Shown in pieces: positions 1 through 6,740 of a DNA stretch of 8,952 nt (within the stretch, counting starts at the first letter, position 1; every line of letters starts with the position of its first letter). Both the position numbers and the translations under genes were made by a program. Source of the stretch: Candidatus Acidiferrum typicum (lineage in GTDB: Bacteria; Acidobacteriota; Terriglobia; Acidiferrales; UBA7541); NCBI GenBank assembly GCA_025463105.1, contig JAOAPW010000266.1:1-8952 (forward strand), in the 5' to 3' direction. The notes under the pieces are model-generated. The model saw only the letters and a list, made by a program, of their open reading frames with translations, did no database searches and was not told the DNA's origin.

Positions 1-362
1 CCTTCAGGAATGCTCACCTTGTCCGCTTGCTCGGGAACAGAACGCAGAGTGGGGCGCTCCGCGAAAGTGATCAGTCGCAGCTCGGCGCCTGATTTTTTGC
101 GAACCAGATCGCGCAGCATACCCTCGCCATGTTGCAGCGACTCGCGCGGCATGCTGGCGGACGTATCCATCAACACTGTGACGGCCAGTTTTTCTACGCG
201 CATGGGAGCCCAGGGATCCGCGAGAGCAATGACTAACACCGCGAAGGCCGCACACTTCAGCCCGAGACACGCGCGCGAAGCTCCCGGCGCCTTCCGCATC
301 CACCACCAGAGGATGGGAAGCAATCCAAGCAAAAGAATAAAAATGGGTTGATCGAAAGTCAC
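1..362 (-). CDS. Membrane-anchored VWA-domain protein, N-terminal part (cut by window edge)
   Basis: About 120 codons are visible and the frame stays open to the left edge, so the C-terminus is missing. The start is a GTG at 360-362, directly after the TGA stop (363-365) of the upstream gene, so translation is probably coupled. The N-terminus has two hydrophobic segments, residues about 7-21 (FILLLGLLPILWWW) and 37-48. They are separated by a short basic stretch and followed by ALADPW, the arrangement seen in BatA-like proteins. A von Willebrand A fold then begins, with hydrophobic strand VTVLM leading into an intact MIDAS motif D66-T-S68-A-S70. A second strand, LRLITFA, follows around residues 95-101. 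Proteins of this type normally bind a divalent metal through MIDAS and mediate protein contacts at the membrane. As the last visible gene of the MoxR operon it is probably a MoxR partner. Its full length and any C-terminal domain are unknown. Confidence 0.85.
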   Translation of the reverse strand, partial: MTFDQPIFILLLGLLPILWWWMRKAPGASRACLGLKCAAFAVLVIALADPWAPMRVEKLAVTVLMDTSASMPRESLQHGEGMLRDLVRKKSGAELRLITFAERPTLRSVPEQADKVSIPE

Positions 363-2366
363 TCAGCCCACCATCCTGTCATACGTCCGTTTGCGGTCTT
401 CGGATTCATCGAGAGGCCGCTCTGATTCCAAATTTTTATCTTGGAATTCGCCATCGGCAGGCGTCGTGCGCATTTCCATCGCGCGCCGATTTTCCCGGCC
501 GGAATAATAGATCCACCATTCCAGCCAGAGCGCGACGATGGCCAGCAACACCAGCCAGCGCCACAAATCCCATCCCGCTTGCTGAAGCGGTTCCGGTTCG
601 ATTTTCGCGGATTCGGATGCAGTCAGCGTCATGTGTTGAGCGGGCAACAGCGGAGTATTCACTGCTACGCTTGTTTCATTGCCCGGCGCCGCATTCGGGG
701 CCGCATTCGGGGAAATGAGGCGATACATCCCGGTTTCCGTCGCGACCAAGTGCACATTCTGTCCGTTGCGGGCGAACGACACTTCCTTCCCCGACGGAGA
801 AATAATTCGAGCCGCGGGTCCCGGCAGATCCAATTCTCCGGTGAAAAGCGAATCCGCGGATTCATCCACCGAATGTGTCATCCATTCCATACCTCCGGCC
901 ATCAGCAGGGGGAAAGCCGATTGCAGCGGAAAGTTAGAGTTGTGAGGATCGAAGCCGATGATCAGTAACCTGCGTCCATTTTGTTCGCGCGCCAGAATCA
1001 GCGGCGACGGCGGATTTCCTTCGGCGGACGCCAGGATTGTATCAGTTGGCAGCATGTTGATTTCACCCGGATTGCGCACGCTGACGTCATGGGTGCGTAC
1101 CCAGCGAGTAACCGGATGCTGCGAGTTCCATCCGACGACGCGAACTGAATGCGAAGCGGCGGCGGCCGGCCCGCTGAGAAACCAAATGGAATTGAAGGCC
1201 GGCTGAGCGGGCACGCTCGCGCCCTGATAAATGGCGACGTCCGGAGGTACATCCACATTCGTTCCGGGAGGCACAATTTCCGTGTGCAAATACGGATTGC
1301 TGGAAAGCACTGCCAGCAAATCCGCCGGAAACGGTGAGTTGCCCGGAAAAACCGCCACACGTATCATCCGGAACGCCGGCAAATTCACAACGGCGCGGTC
1401 GTCAACTCCCAAAGCATCGGAAGGAGTGATCTCAGCCTGCAGGAGTCCGCCTCTGGCCCATGTAAATTCATTCCCTGCATTGGCCAATTCGCCGGGCGAC
1501 AAAGAAATTGCTCTCTGGCCCAGTGGTTGTCCGTTGACCGAAAGTTTGAGCACCACATTCGTCCTGGCGTCACTGTAATTCTTGATTTGCGTGAGCAGGT
1601 GCCAGAGATCGGGTTGCGCAGCGTCACGCCGCAACGACAGTCGCGTGATTCCCCGGTTTTGAACAGGGGCGTCGCCACCCACCAGACGAACTAAAAATTG
1701 AGGTTGGCCGCCGTTGGCGTCGGGATTTTCCACTGCCGCACGAAATTCTTCCAGGCCGCGCGCCTGCTGCTCGCTAAGCATTCCGGGGCCGACGTAAACA
1801 AGCAACCCGCGCCGCGAGCCGCCTAACGCAGCCGTGCCCATTTCCAGCGCGCGCGGAATATCCGCAACGCTGCTGGAAGTGGGCGCATCGGCAATCGCCC
1901 GGCGCAACGCTCCGCGGTCAGTCGTGAACGGCAAAATCGGCGGCGCGTCGGCCTCCGCGGGAAGCAACAACACGCGGTCACCCGAGGGAAGCGAATCCAG
2001 AACTCGCTGGGCTTCCTTACGTTCGCCATCGATCCAGGGTGACTCACCCTGAGGGCGTACCTGCGACCAGATCGATGTGTCGAAGACGATTACGACGCTG
2101 CGGCCCTCATAGGTCACGCCCAGGCGGGGATTGGCCAGCGCCAGAATCAGAAACATCAGGAAGAGAACCTGCGCCAGAAGCGCCCAGGGCTCGCGAAGAC
2201 GACGGCGACGCGGTTGCGCTACGGGCTGCACACTGGCCCAAAAGCGCAGCGTCGAGACTCGCCGGTGTTGCGGCTTACGATGATGCAGATAAAGCCACAG
2301 CGCCAGCGCGGCGAGTGCGGACCAGACCGCGGCCACTTGCACTGGAGTGAGTGCGAGCCAGTTCAT
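363..2366 (-). CDS. BatA-like membrane protein with degenerate VWA domain
   Basis: This 667-residue protein starts with the BatA-type N-terminal region: a membrane segment at about 9-27, a basic linker (HHRKPQHRR), a second membrane segment at about 62-79, then LANPRLG. A VWA-like Rossmann domain follows (strand VVIVFD at 91-96), but its metal site is degraded. The motif reads D96-T-S98-I-W100 rather than DxSxS, and the later strand that usually ends in an Asp reads LLVYVGPG. A large presumably periplasmic part follows, with beta-rich segments and the stretch GFDPHNSNFPLQSAFPLLM (471-489), like the middle of BatA/WFA-type proteins. A C-terminal membrane helix (about 599-620, rich in Trp and Leu) ends in a charged cytoplasmic tail. 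The ATG at 2364-2366 overlaps the DUF58 stop by 4 nt (ATGA), with GGTGG just upstream, so coupling is likely. Its role is probably structural or adaptor in the MoxR-VWA complex. The exact function is not known. Confidence 0.85.
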   Translation of the reverse strand: MNWLALTPVQVAAVWSALAALALWLYLHHRKPQHRRVSTLRFWASVQPVAQPRRRRLREPWALLAQVLFLMFLILALANPRLGVTYEGRSVVIVFDTSIWSQVRPQGESPWIDGERKEAQRVLDSLPSGDRVLLLPAEADAPPILPFTTDRGALRRAIADAPTSSSVADIPRALEMGTAALGGSRRGLLVYVGPGMLSEQQARGLEEFRAAVENPDANGGQPQFLVRLVGGDAPVQNRGITRLSLRRDAAQPDLWHLLTQIKNYSDARTNVVLKLSVNGQPLGQRAISLSPGELANAGNEFTWARGGLLQAEITPSDALGVDDRAVVNLPAFRMIRVAVFPGNSPFPADLLAVLSSNPYLHTEIVPPGTNVDVPPDVAIYQGASVPAQPAFNSIWFLSGPAAAASHSVRVVGWNSQHPVTRWVRTHDVSVRNPGEINMLPTDTILASAEGNPPSPLILAREQNGRRLLIIGFDPHNSNFPLQSAFPLLMAGGMEWMTHSVDESADSLFTGELDLPGPAARIISPSGKEVSFARNGQNVHLVATETGMYRLISPNAAPNAAPGNETSVAVNTPLLPAQHMTLTASESAKIEPEPLQQAGWDLWRWLVLLAIVALWLEWWIYYSGRENRRAMEMRTTPADGEFQDKNLESERPLDESEDRKRTYDRMVG
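688..711. repeat. Two tandem copies of a 12-bp unit inside the BatA-like gene
   Basis: The unit GCCGCATTCGGG occurs twice head to tail (688-699 and 700-711). Being a multiple of three, it keeps the frame and gives a doubled Pro-Asn-Ala-Ala segment around residues 553-560 of the BatA-like protein, in a linker before its last membrane helix. This looks like a small slippage duplication with no evident function. Confidence 0.7.
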
Positions 2367-3253
2367 GCCACCACCCGGCCGCTGCGCAGGCTGCGCAACA
2401 CAAATTCCTGGTAAGGAATGTTCGTCACTGCGCGGGCATATCTACCGCCATTGCGCAATGCCAACCGGCGCAATCGTGAGCAGAATTCCAGAAATCGCCG
2501 CTCGTAAAGCGCCGTACTTTCCGGGGAACAATCCACAGTGCGCTGCGCTGCTGTTTCAGCGTCTTCCAGAATCAGTTCTCCCGCCGCCGAAGGACGCTGC
2601 TCTTCAGCGCTGTGCACCTGCACCAGAACAAAATCGTGATTAGCCGAACGCAGCATTTCCACCGCGTGCTCGCATCCTTGTTCGTCGAAGAAATCGGAAA
2701 TCAGGATGACGATGCCGCGCGATGTGAAGCTCCCCATGAATTCTTTTGTCGCGCCAAACAGATCCGTACCGCCACCGCAGGAATGCTCGCCTAAAAACTG
2801 AAGCACAGGCCACAGGCGGTCGCGGCCCCCGGAAGCGATCATCGGTTTGTTGAGACGCTCGGCGAAGGGCACGACCGTGACCGTGTCCAGATGCAGCAGA
2901 GCCAAATAGGCGAATGTCGCCGCCAGCCGTTGCGCGTACAGGAATTTCGATTCAGCGGCGCCCTCGCAATCCATCGATTCGCTGCGGTCCAACAAAATCC
3001 GCACGGGAATATGCAGCTCGGTCTCATAAATCTTCATGAAGAGCTTTCCCAGCCTGAGGTAGGCGCTCCAATCGAGAGAGCGAGGATCGTCGCCGAAGCT
3101 GTACCGGCGGTAATCGGCGAACTCCATTCCCGGCCCGCGCATGCGTGAGCGATGCTCGGGTCCGACGGCGCCGGCCAGGTTGTTGCGGCACAGCAGCGTG
3201 ACCTGTTCCAGCGTCTTCAGAAATTCGCGGTCGAGTAATAGCGGAGAAGACAT
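2363..3253 (-). CDS. DUF58 family protein with VWA-type metal site
   Basis: This 296-residue, probably cytoplasmic protein has no membrane segment. It carries the DUF58 signature EFADYRRYSFGDDPRSLDW (44-62), followed by ARG/LYS-rich LRLGKLFMKIYE. It also has a complete VWA-type MIDAS set: D89-R-S91-E-S93, a Thr in GGGT (T163) and an Asp in ILISD (D187). DUF58 proteins are almost always encoded beside MoxR ATPases and are thought to link the ATPase to a client. The gene starts 71 nt after the MoxR stop at an ATG (3251-3253). No other ATG, GTG or TTG is available in frame back to the MoxR stop. The only Shine-Dalgarno-like bases (GAG) lie in the 3' arm of a small hairpin (3262-3275) 8 nt before the start. 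Its 3' end overlaps the BatA-like gene by 4 nt. Family assignment is firm; the biological client is unknown. Confidence 0.93.
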   Translation of the reverse strand: MSSPLLLDREFLKTLEQVTLLCRNNLAGAVGPEHRSRMRGPGMEFADYRRYSFGDDPRSLDWSAYLRLGKLFMKIYETELHIPVRILLDRSESMDCEGAAESKFLYAQRLAATFAYLALLHLDTVTVVPFAERLNKPMIASGGRDRLWPVLQFLGEHSCGGGTDLFGATKEFMGSFTSRGIVILISDFFDEQGCEHAVEMLRSANHDFVLVQVHSAEEQRPSAAGELILEDAETAAQRTVDCSPESTALYERRFLEFCSRLRRLALRNGGRYARAVTNIPYQEFVLRSLRSGRVVA

Positions 3254-3324
3254 GGCAATCGTCTCAAAAATGAGAAAGCGATCTTTCCGGCGCGCTCCCT
3301 GCAGCGCAAATCCGCAGTTCTACC

Positions 3325-4344
3325 TCAATTTTTGTTAATTTTGCCCGCGATCTCATCCAGCAAATCGTCAGTGGTGCGGCCATCCGCCTGAGCTTCGAAG
3401 TTCAAGATGATGCGGTGGCGTAGAGCGGGCAACAACAGCGCGCGAATATCTTCCGTGCTGACGTTAAATCGGCTGTCCAATAACGCGCGAACTTTTCCAC
3501 CAAGTATCAAGGTCTGGGCGCCGCGAGGAGAGCTTCCATACCGGATGTATTTACTGGCCAAAAGATTTTCCCGGCCTTCCGGATGCGTTGCGAGCACGAG
3601 CTTCACCACATACTCCTGCACATGGGGAGCAACAGGTACGGTGCGCACGACCCGGCGCATCTCCATGATCTGCGGCCCATTGACCACCGGGAGTACCGCC
3701 GTAGCCACACCTTGCGTCGTGCGGTCCAGAATGTCATGCAGATCCTCGCGTCCGGGAAAAGGCACACGCAACTTGAATAGAAACCGGTCGAGTTGCGCTT
3801 CCGGCAGCGGGTAGGTTCCTTCCATCTCCAAAGGATTTTGTGTGGCCATCACGAAAAATGGTTCTTCCAGCTGGTGCGAGGTGTGCGCGACAGTGACTTG
3901 CTTTTCCTGCATCGCTTCCAGCAATGCCGATTGCGTCTTGGGCGTGGCGCGATTTATTTCGTCTGCGAGCAGCAAGTTTGTAAATATGGGACCAGGCTGG
4001 AAGCCGAGCGATTTTCTTCCCTCGCCGTTTTCCTGAACCACGGCCGTGCCGATCACGTCGGCCGGCATCAGATCCGGGGTAAACTGAATCCGTGAATACT
4101 TCAGCGCAACTGCCTGGGCCAGCGTGCGCACCAGCATTGTTTTACCGAGGCCAGGCGCGCCTTCCAGCAACACGTGGCCACCCGCGAGCAGCGCGATCAG
4201 TACGCCGTCCACGACCTCGCCCTGTCCCACGATGGCCTTGGAAATCTCGCCGCGAACCTCCTGCATCTTTTCAGCGAGAGATTCGGCCTGCTGGCCGAGC
4301 GGGTTGTCGCCTTTCTGTCCTTCCATCCGCACCGATCCCGTCAT
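3325..4344 (-). CDS. MoxR family AAA+ ATPase
   Basis: This 339-residue cytoplasmic ATPase has all the landmark motifs of the MoxR branch. Walker A is GAPGLGKT (62-69), with QFTPDLMPADVIGT (87-100) after it. Walker B is LLLADEINRA (D128, E129). Sensor 1 is ATQNP (N170), the arginine finger is in EAQLDRF (R187), and sensor 2 is SSPRG (R274). MoxR proteins act as hexameric chaperone-like ATPases that help activate or assemble complexes with the help of VWA-domain partners; three such partners follow immediately here. The ATG at 4342-4344 was chosen. A second in-frame ATG at residue 7 (4324-4326) is equally possible because neither has a strong ribosome site. It lies 106 nt after the stop of the 523-residue gene. 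No clear promoter or terminator is visible in that gap, so read-through from the upstream gene is likely. Confidence 0.96.
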   Translation of the reverse strand: MTGSVRMEGQKGDNPLGQQAESLAEKMQEVRGEISKAIVGQGEVVDGVLIALLAGGHVLLEGAPGLGKTMLVRTLAQAVALKYSRIQFTPDLMPADVIGTAVVQENGEGRKSLGFQPGPIFTNLLLADEINRATPKTQSALLEAMQEKQVTVAHTSHQLEEPFFVMATQNPLEMEGTYPLPEAQLDRFLFKLRVPFPGREDLHDILDRTTQGVATAVLPVVNGPQIMEMRRVVRTVPVAPHVQEYVVKLVLATHPEGRENLLASKYIRYGSSPRGAQTLILGGKVRALLDSRFNVSTEDIRALLLPALRHRIILNFEAQADGRTTDDLLDEIAGKINKN

Positions 4345-4450
4345 GAATCCATCCGATTCCGGCGAGCTGTACGCCTCATTCCAAGGATTCAGGATAATTG
4401 CAAAGCCCGCGCCCTTTTACCTGAAACTCAATTTGGCTCAGACGCAAAAT

Positions 4451-6022
4451 TTATTTCTGTCCGCTCTCGGGGTGCTCGAAATAGTGCTGCACATACCAGC
4501 GGTAGCGCGCCGGAATATTTTCCTGCTCCGCTCCGTTCGTCACCGCCACCCCCTGGGGAGACGCGTCGCGAACCGGCAACTGTGCCGTTCCCGTCCCGGC
4601 ATCCATTCGCACGCGGGTTTGCTCTTTGAAGCCATTGGATTCGAGAGCTACTCGATCCGGCACCGCGTTTACGGGATTTGCCGCCTGGTCTTTTTTTAAT
4701 TCCTTGGACCCTTGTTGGCTTCCAGCGCCGCTGCTGCTATTTTGTGTCGCTTTCTGTTGCGCGTCGGATGAGCCCCGTGAATCGCCTTTTTTGTCGGCCT
4801 CCCCTGAACCTGGTTGGCGTGAATTGCCCGACTGCGGCATGCCCGGAGAGTTTGGCTGCTTCTGATTGGCCTGATTGTTCGCTTGCTGGTTCTGCGAGTT
4901 CGATAACATGTTTTTCAGAGCCTGCATGAGTGATTGAGAGAGGGACTGTTTGTTTTCAGCGCTCTGTGATTCCGACTGCTGCTGCGCATCGCCGTTCATA
5001 CGTTCGGAGCTCTTGCTGCTTTGCTGTGATTGCTGATCGCCCTCCTGCTGCTGTTCAGAATCGCCAGGTTTCGCTTCTCCCTGTCCGCTTTGCATCGAAG
5101 AGGGAGGCTGATCCTGCATCTGGTCGCCGGCATTTGCTTCCTGCGAATTCTGTTGACCGTCTTCCGGTTTGCTGGTCTGGTCATCACTGGCTTTCCAGAG
5201 ATCATCCGGCGCCGTGTCTGACTGGCCCGGCCGCACTTTATCGTTCTGCGATTCCTGTTTCGTGTTCATCAACGCCATAGTTCGCTGGAGGTCTTTCTCC
5301 ATGGCGTGGACGATGGGAGAAAGTATGGATTGCACCAATTGCGATCGCGCCGTGCTTTGCAGCAGCGCCACTATTGGCGGCTTGTAATGGATGCGGTAGA
5401 CCAGCAAAGAGGCTGCCGCCATTCCGAATACGATCGCGCGGCGGCCGGCGGCCGGCATGCGGATAGGAAACAATGTCTGCGGATTCACTCGCCCCGCGCG
5501 CAGCACAGCATCCTCGCGCTGGCGCAGGATCATCCCATCGGGATTTTCAATGGATCCCAAATAGACAGCCGTGGAAATACGATCGTGTAAGCCGGCAGCC
5601 AAGTCGAGCCGGCAGGCTGCTTCGTATGCAGAGGGTCGCGCGCGCCACGCCACAATTGCAACCGCAATCGCGCCGATAACTATCAATGCTCCCGCCAAAA
5701 TCAGGGCCCACGTCAACTTTGGACTGAATGCGCCGGTCACAATCAGACCCGCCAGAATCCAGGTCCACAGTTTCATCCAGCCGGCAAGAAATGTGTTGGT
5801 AAGGATTCTTCGACGAATCGCGGAAAGAGGATCAATCAGAGTTTGCAGCGCAGCCGGCCATTTCTGATCTCCCAGGTCCGGGCCGTGGGTAGCGCGGCTG
5901 ACGTAAGATTGCTTGCGACTCCAGGCGAAACTTTCATTCCAGGTGCTCTTGAGGGCAGAGAAGAGGGCAGACCCGGATTGAGCCATGGGCGCACCTGACT
6001 TAATCTTCTCTCCTGCAGACAC
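4451..6022 (-). CDS. Membrane protein with long Gln/Ser/Asn-rich segment, head of the MoxR operon
   Basis: I cannot give this 523-residue protein a firm family; it loosely resembles DUF4175-like proteins found next to MoxR/BatA genes. After about 80 cytoplasm-like residues come two adjacent membrane segments (about 84-100 and 104-126). Next is a soluble stretch with the motif AACRLDLAAGLHDRISTA (135-152), then a third membrane segment (about 194-211). An amphipathic region (about 218-252) leads into a low-complexity segment (about 254-450) of Gln, Ser, Asn, Gly, Lys and Asp. A more ordered tail ends in IPARYRWYVQHYFEHPE (503-519), which looks like a conserved binding or anchoring motif. The start is a GTG (6020-6022), chosen over the internal ATG at residue 13 because AGGGGAGG lies 6 nt upstream of it. 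The position before moxR suggests a dedicated membrane component of the same system, perhaps scaffold or client. That role is inference. Confidence 0.85.
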   Translation of the reverse strand: MSAGEKIKSGAPMAQSGSALFSALKSTWNESFAWSRKQSYVSRATHGPDLGDQKWPAALQTLIDPLSAIRRRILTNTFLAGWMKLWTWILAGLIVTGAFSPKLTWALILAGALIVIGAIAVAIVAWRARPSAYEAACRLDLAAGLHDRISTAVYLGSIENPDGMILRQREDAVLRAGRVNPQTLFPIRMPAAGRRAIVFGMAAASLLVYRIHYKPPIVALLQSTARSQLVQSILSPIVHAMEKDLQRTMALMNTKQESQNDKVRPGQSDTAPDDLWKASDDQTSKPEDGQQNSQEANAGDQMQDQPPSSMQSGQGEAKPGDSEQQQEGDQQSQQSSKSSERMNGDAQQQSESQSAENKQSLSQSLMQALKNMLSNSQNQQANNQANQKQPNSPGMPQSGNSRQPGSGEADKKGDSRGSSDAQQKATQNSSSGAGSQQGSKELKKDQAANPVNAVPDRVALESNGFKEQTRVRMDAGTGTAQLPVRDASPQGVAVTNGAEQENIPARYRWYVQHYFEHPESGQK

Positions 6023-6339
6023 AGAGAGCCTCCCCTACACTTCAACCGGGGTTACCGCTCACTCCAATCTACCCCAAGATTCCCTCTTTCCAAACTAAAA
6101 GTGCAAGTCCTTCCGATCAAACTTGATGATCCGCGACATCTCAAAAACCGATTCAGACAACAACCTTGAAACAGAACATAGAAGCAAAACAATATCCACT
6201 CCGTTGGATACTTTGCAGGAGGCGTTGGTTGTGCGATTTCCTAATGTTAAGGAGCCACGGATGCTGGGATGCTTCCCGGAACAGATTGGATCCGCAAAAA
6301 TTTGCTCAATTGAGGTATTTAAGTGCCGTCGAGACCTCT
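6023..6339. other. 317-nt gap between ridA and the MoxR operon, probable promoter region
   Basis: No credible gene lies here and the composition is more AT-rich than the flanks. On the minus strand two weak sigma70-like arrangements precede the operon: TTGATC, 17 nt, TAGTTT (6120 to 6092) and TTGGAA, 16 nt, TAGATT (6093 to 6066). Neither matches the consensus well. The second would give a leader of roughly 35-40 nt ending in the strong ribosome site. Just after the ridA stop there is a perfect 10-bp palindrome CTCAATTGAG (6305-6314). Further on is a 6-bp hairpin TATCCA/TGGATA with a 6-nt loop (6193-6210), followed on the minus strand by TTGTTTTG, which at best is a weak terminator. A 6-bp inverted repeat GACCTC/GAGGTC straddles the end of ridA. 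That this gap separates two transcription units is inferred from its size. Confidence 0.5.
6029..6036 (-). promoter_or_regulatory. Strong Shine-Dalgarno sequence of the 523-residue membrane protein gene
   Basis: The minus strand reads AGGGGAGG followed by 6 nt and then GTG. This is the best ribosome-binding site in the window and it decides the GTG start at 6022 over the ATG 36 nt further in. Confidence 0.75.
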
Positions 6340-6717
6340 TCAAAGCAATGCGATGAGGTCGATTTCGACCCGAACGTCTCGTGGCAATCGAGCGACCTCA
6401 ACCGTCGAGCGAGCTGGCGGGTGCGTGACAAAATAGCGGGAATAGACATTATTCATCGCGGCGAAATCATTCATGTCTGCGAGGAACACCGTGGTCTTTA
6501 CAACCCGCTGAATCGAAGAGCCGGCGGCCTCCACAATGCCCTTCAGATTTTCCAACACACGCTCAGTCTGCGCTGCTACGTCGCCCTCCACGACTTGCTG
6601 CGTCTGGGGATCGAGCGCAATTTGTCCTGAAAGAAATAGGAATCCATTCGCCTTGATGGCTTGCGAATAGGGACCGATGGCCTTGGGCCCTCGGTCTGTT
6701 GCAACAGGTTCTATCAC
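6340..6717 (-). CDS. ridA: RidA family reactive enamine/imine deaminase
   Basis: At 125 residues this is the usual length of a RidA (YjgF/YER057c/UK114) subunit, which forms cytoplasmic homotrimers. The family hydrolyses 2-aminoacrylate and related enamine/imine by-products of pyridoxal-phosphate enzymes such as threonine/serine dehydratase, protecting them from damage. Visible hallmarks are GPYSQAI (15-21, with Y17), FLSGQIALDP (28-37), the GDVAAQT segment, NLKGIVEAAG, PPARSTVEVARLP (100-112) with the substrate-binding arginine R103, and VEID (E118) near the C-terminus. These match the active-site set of deaminating RidA members. The start is a GTG (6715-6717) with GGAGG 5 nt upstream. The gene lies only 23 nt after the M1-like lipoprotein gene, so the two are probably cotranscribed. 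No functional link between them is evident. Confidence 0.95.
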   Translation of the reverse strand: MIEPVATDRGPKAIGPYSQAIKANGFLFLSGQIALDPQTQQVVEGDVAAQTERVLENLKGIVEAAGSSIQRVVKTTVFLADMNDFAAMNNVYSRYFVTHPPARSTVEVARLPRDVRVEIDLIALL

Positions 6718-6722
6718 GCGAT

Positions 6723-6727
6723 CCTCC
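6723..6727 (-). promoter_or_regulatory. Shine-Dalgarno sequence of ridA
   Basis: GGAGG on the minus strand lies 5 nt before the GTG at 6717. It supports the non-ATG start, which gives the expected RidA N-terminus. Confidence 0.7.
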
Positions 6728-6740
6728 GCACCCTACAAGT

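Noticed and set aside
10..351. Plus-strand open frame at the left edge
   Set aside because: It is antisense to the partial VWA gene, whose MIDAS motif and membrane segments make the minus strand the coding one.
4124..4699. Plus-strand open frame of 191 codons crossing the moxR/523-residue gene boundary
   Set aside because: It is antisense to two well-supported genes, has no domain features, and spans their intergenic gap by chance.
4673..5263. CAG/CTG-like repetitive look of the Gln/Ser-rich coding stretch as a DNA repeat or CRISPR
   Set aside because: No regular unit or spacing is present. The repetitiveness is at the amino-acid level with varied codons, so it is a low-complexity protein segment.
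6193..6210. Hairpin TATCCA/TGGATA as a rho-independent terminator after ridA
   Set aside because: The stem is only 6 bp and AT-rich, the following T tract is interrupted, and it lies about 130 nt past the ridA stop. This is too weak to call.
6305..6314. Palindrome CTCAATTGAG as an operator
   Set aside because: A single 10-bp palindrome with no second copy or adjacent promoter hexamers is expected by chance often enough.
6095..6343. Minus-strand open frame of 82 codons in the gap after ridA
   Set aside because: It begins inside the end of ridA, lacks a ribosome site and any recognisable motif, and occupies a region with promoter-like, AT-richer composition.
6123..6356. Plus-strand open frame of 77 codons in the same gap
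   Set aside because: It runs into the antisense of ridA, has no ribosome site of note and no recognisable product. It would be the only plus-strand gene in the window.
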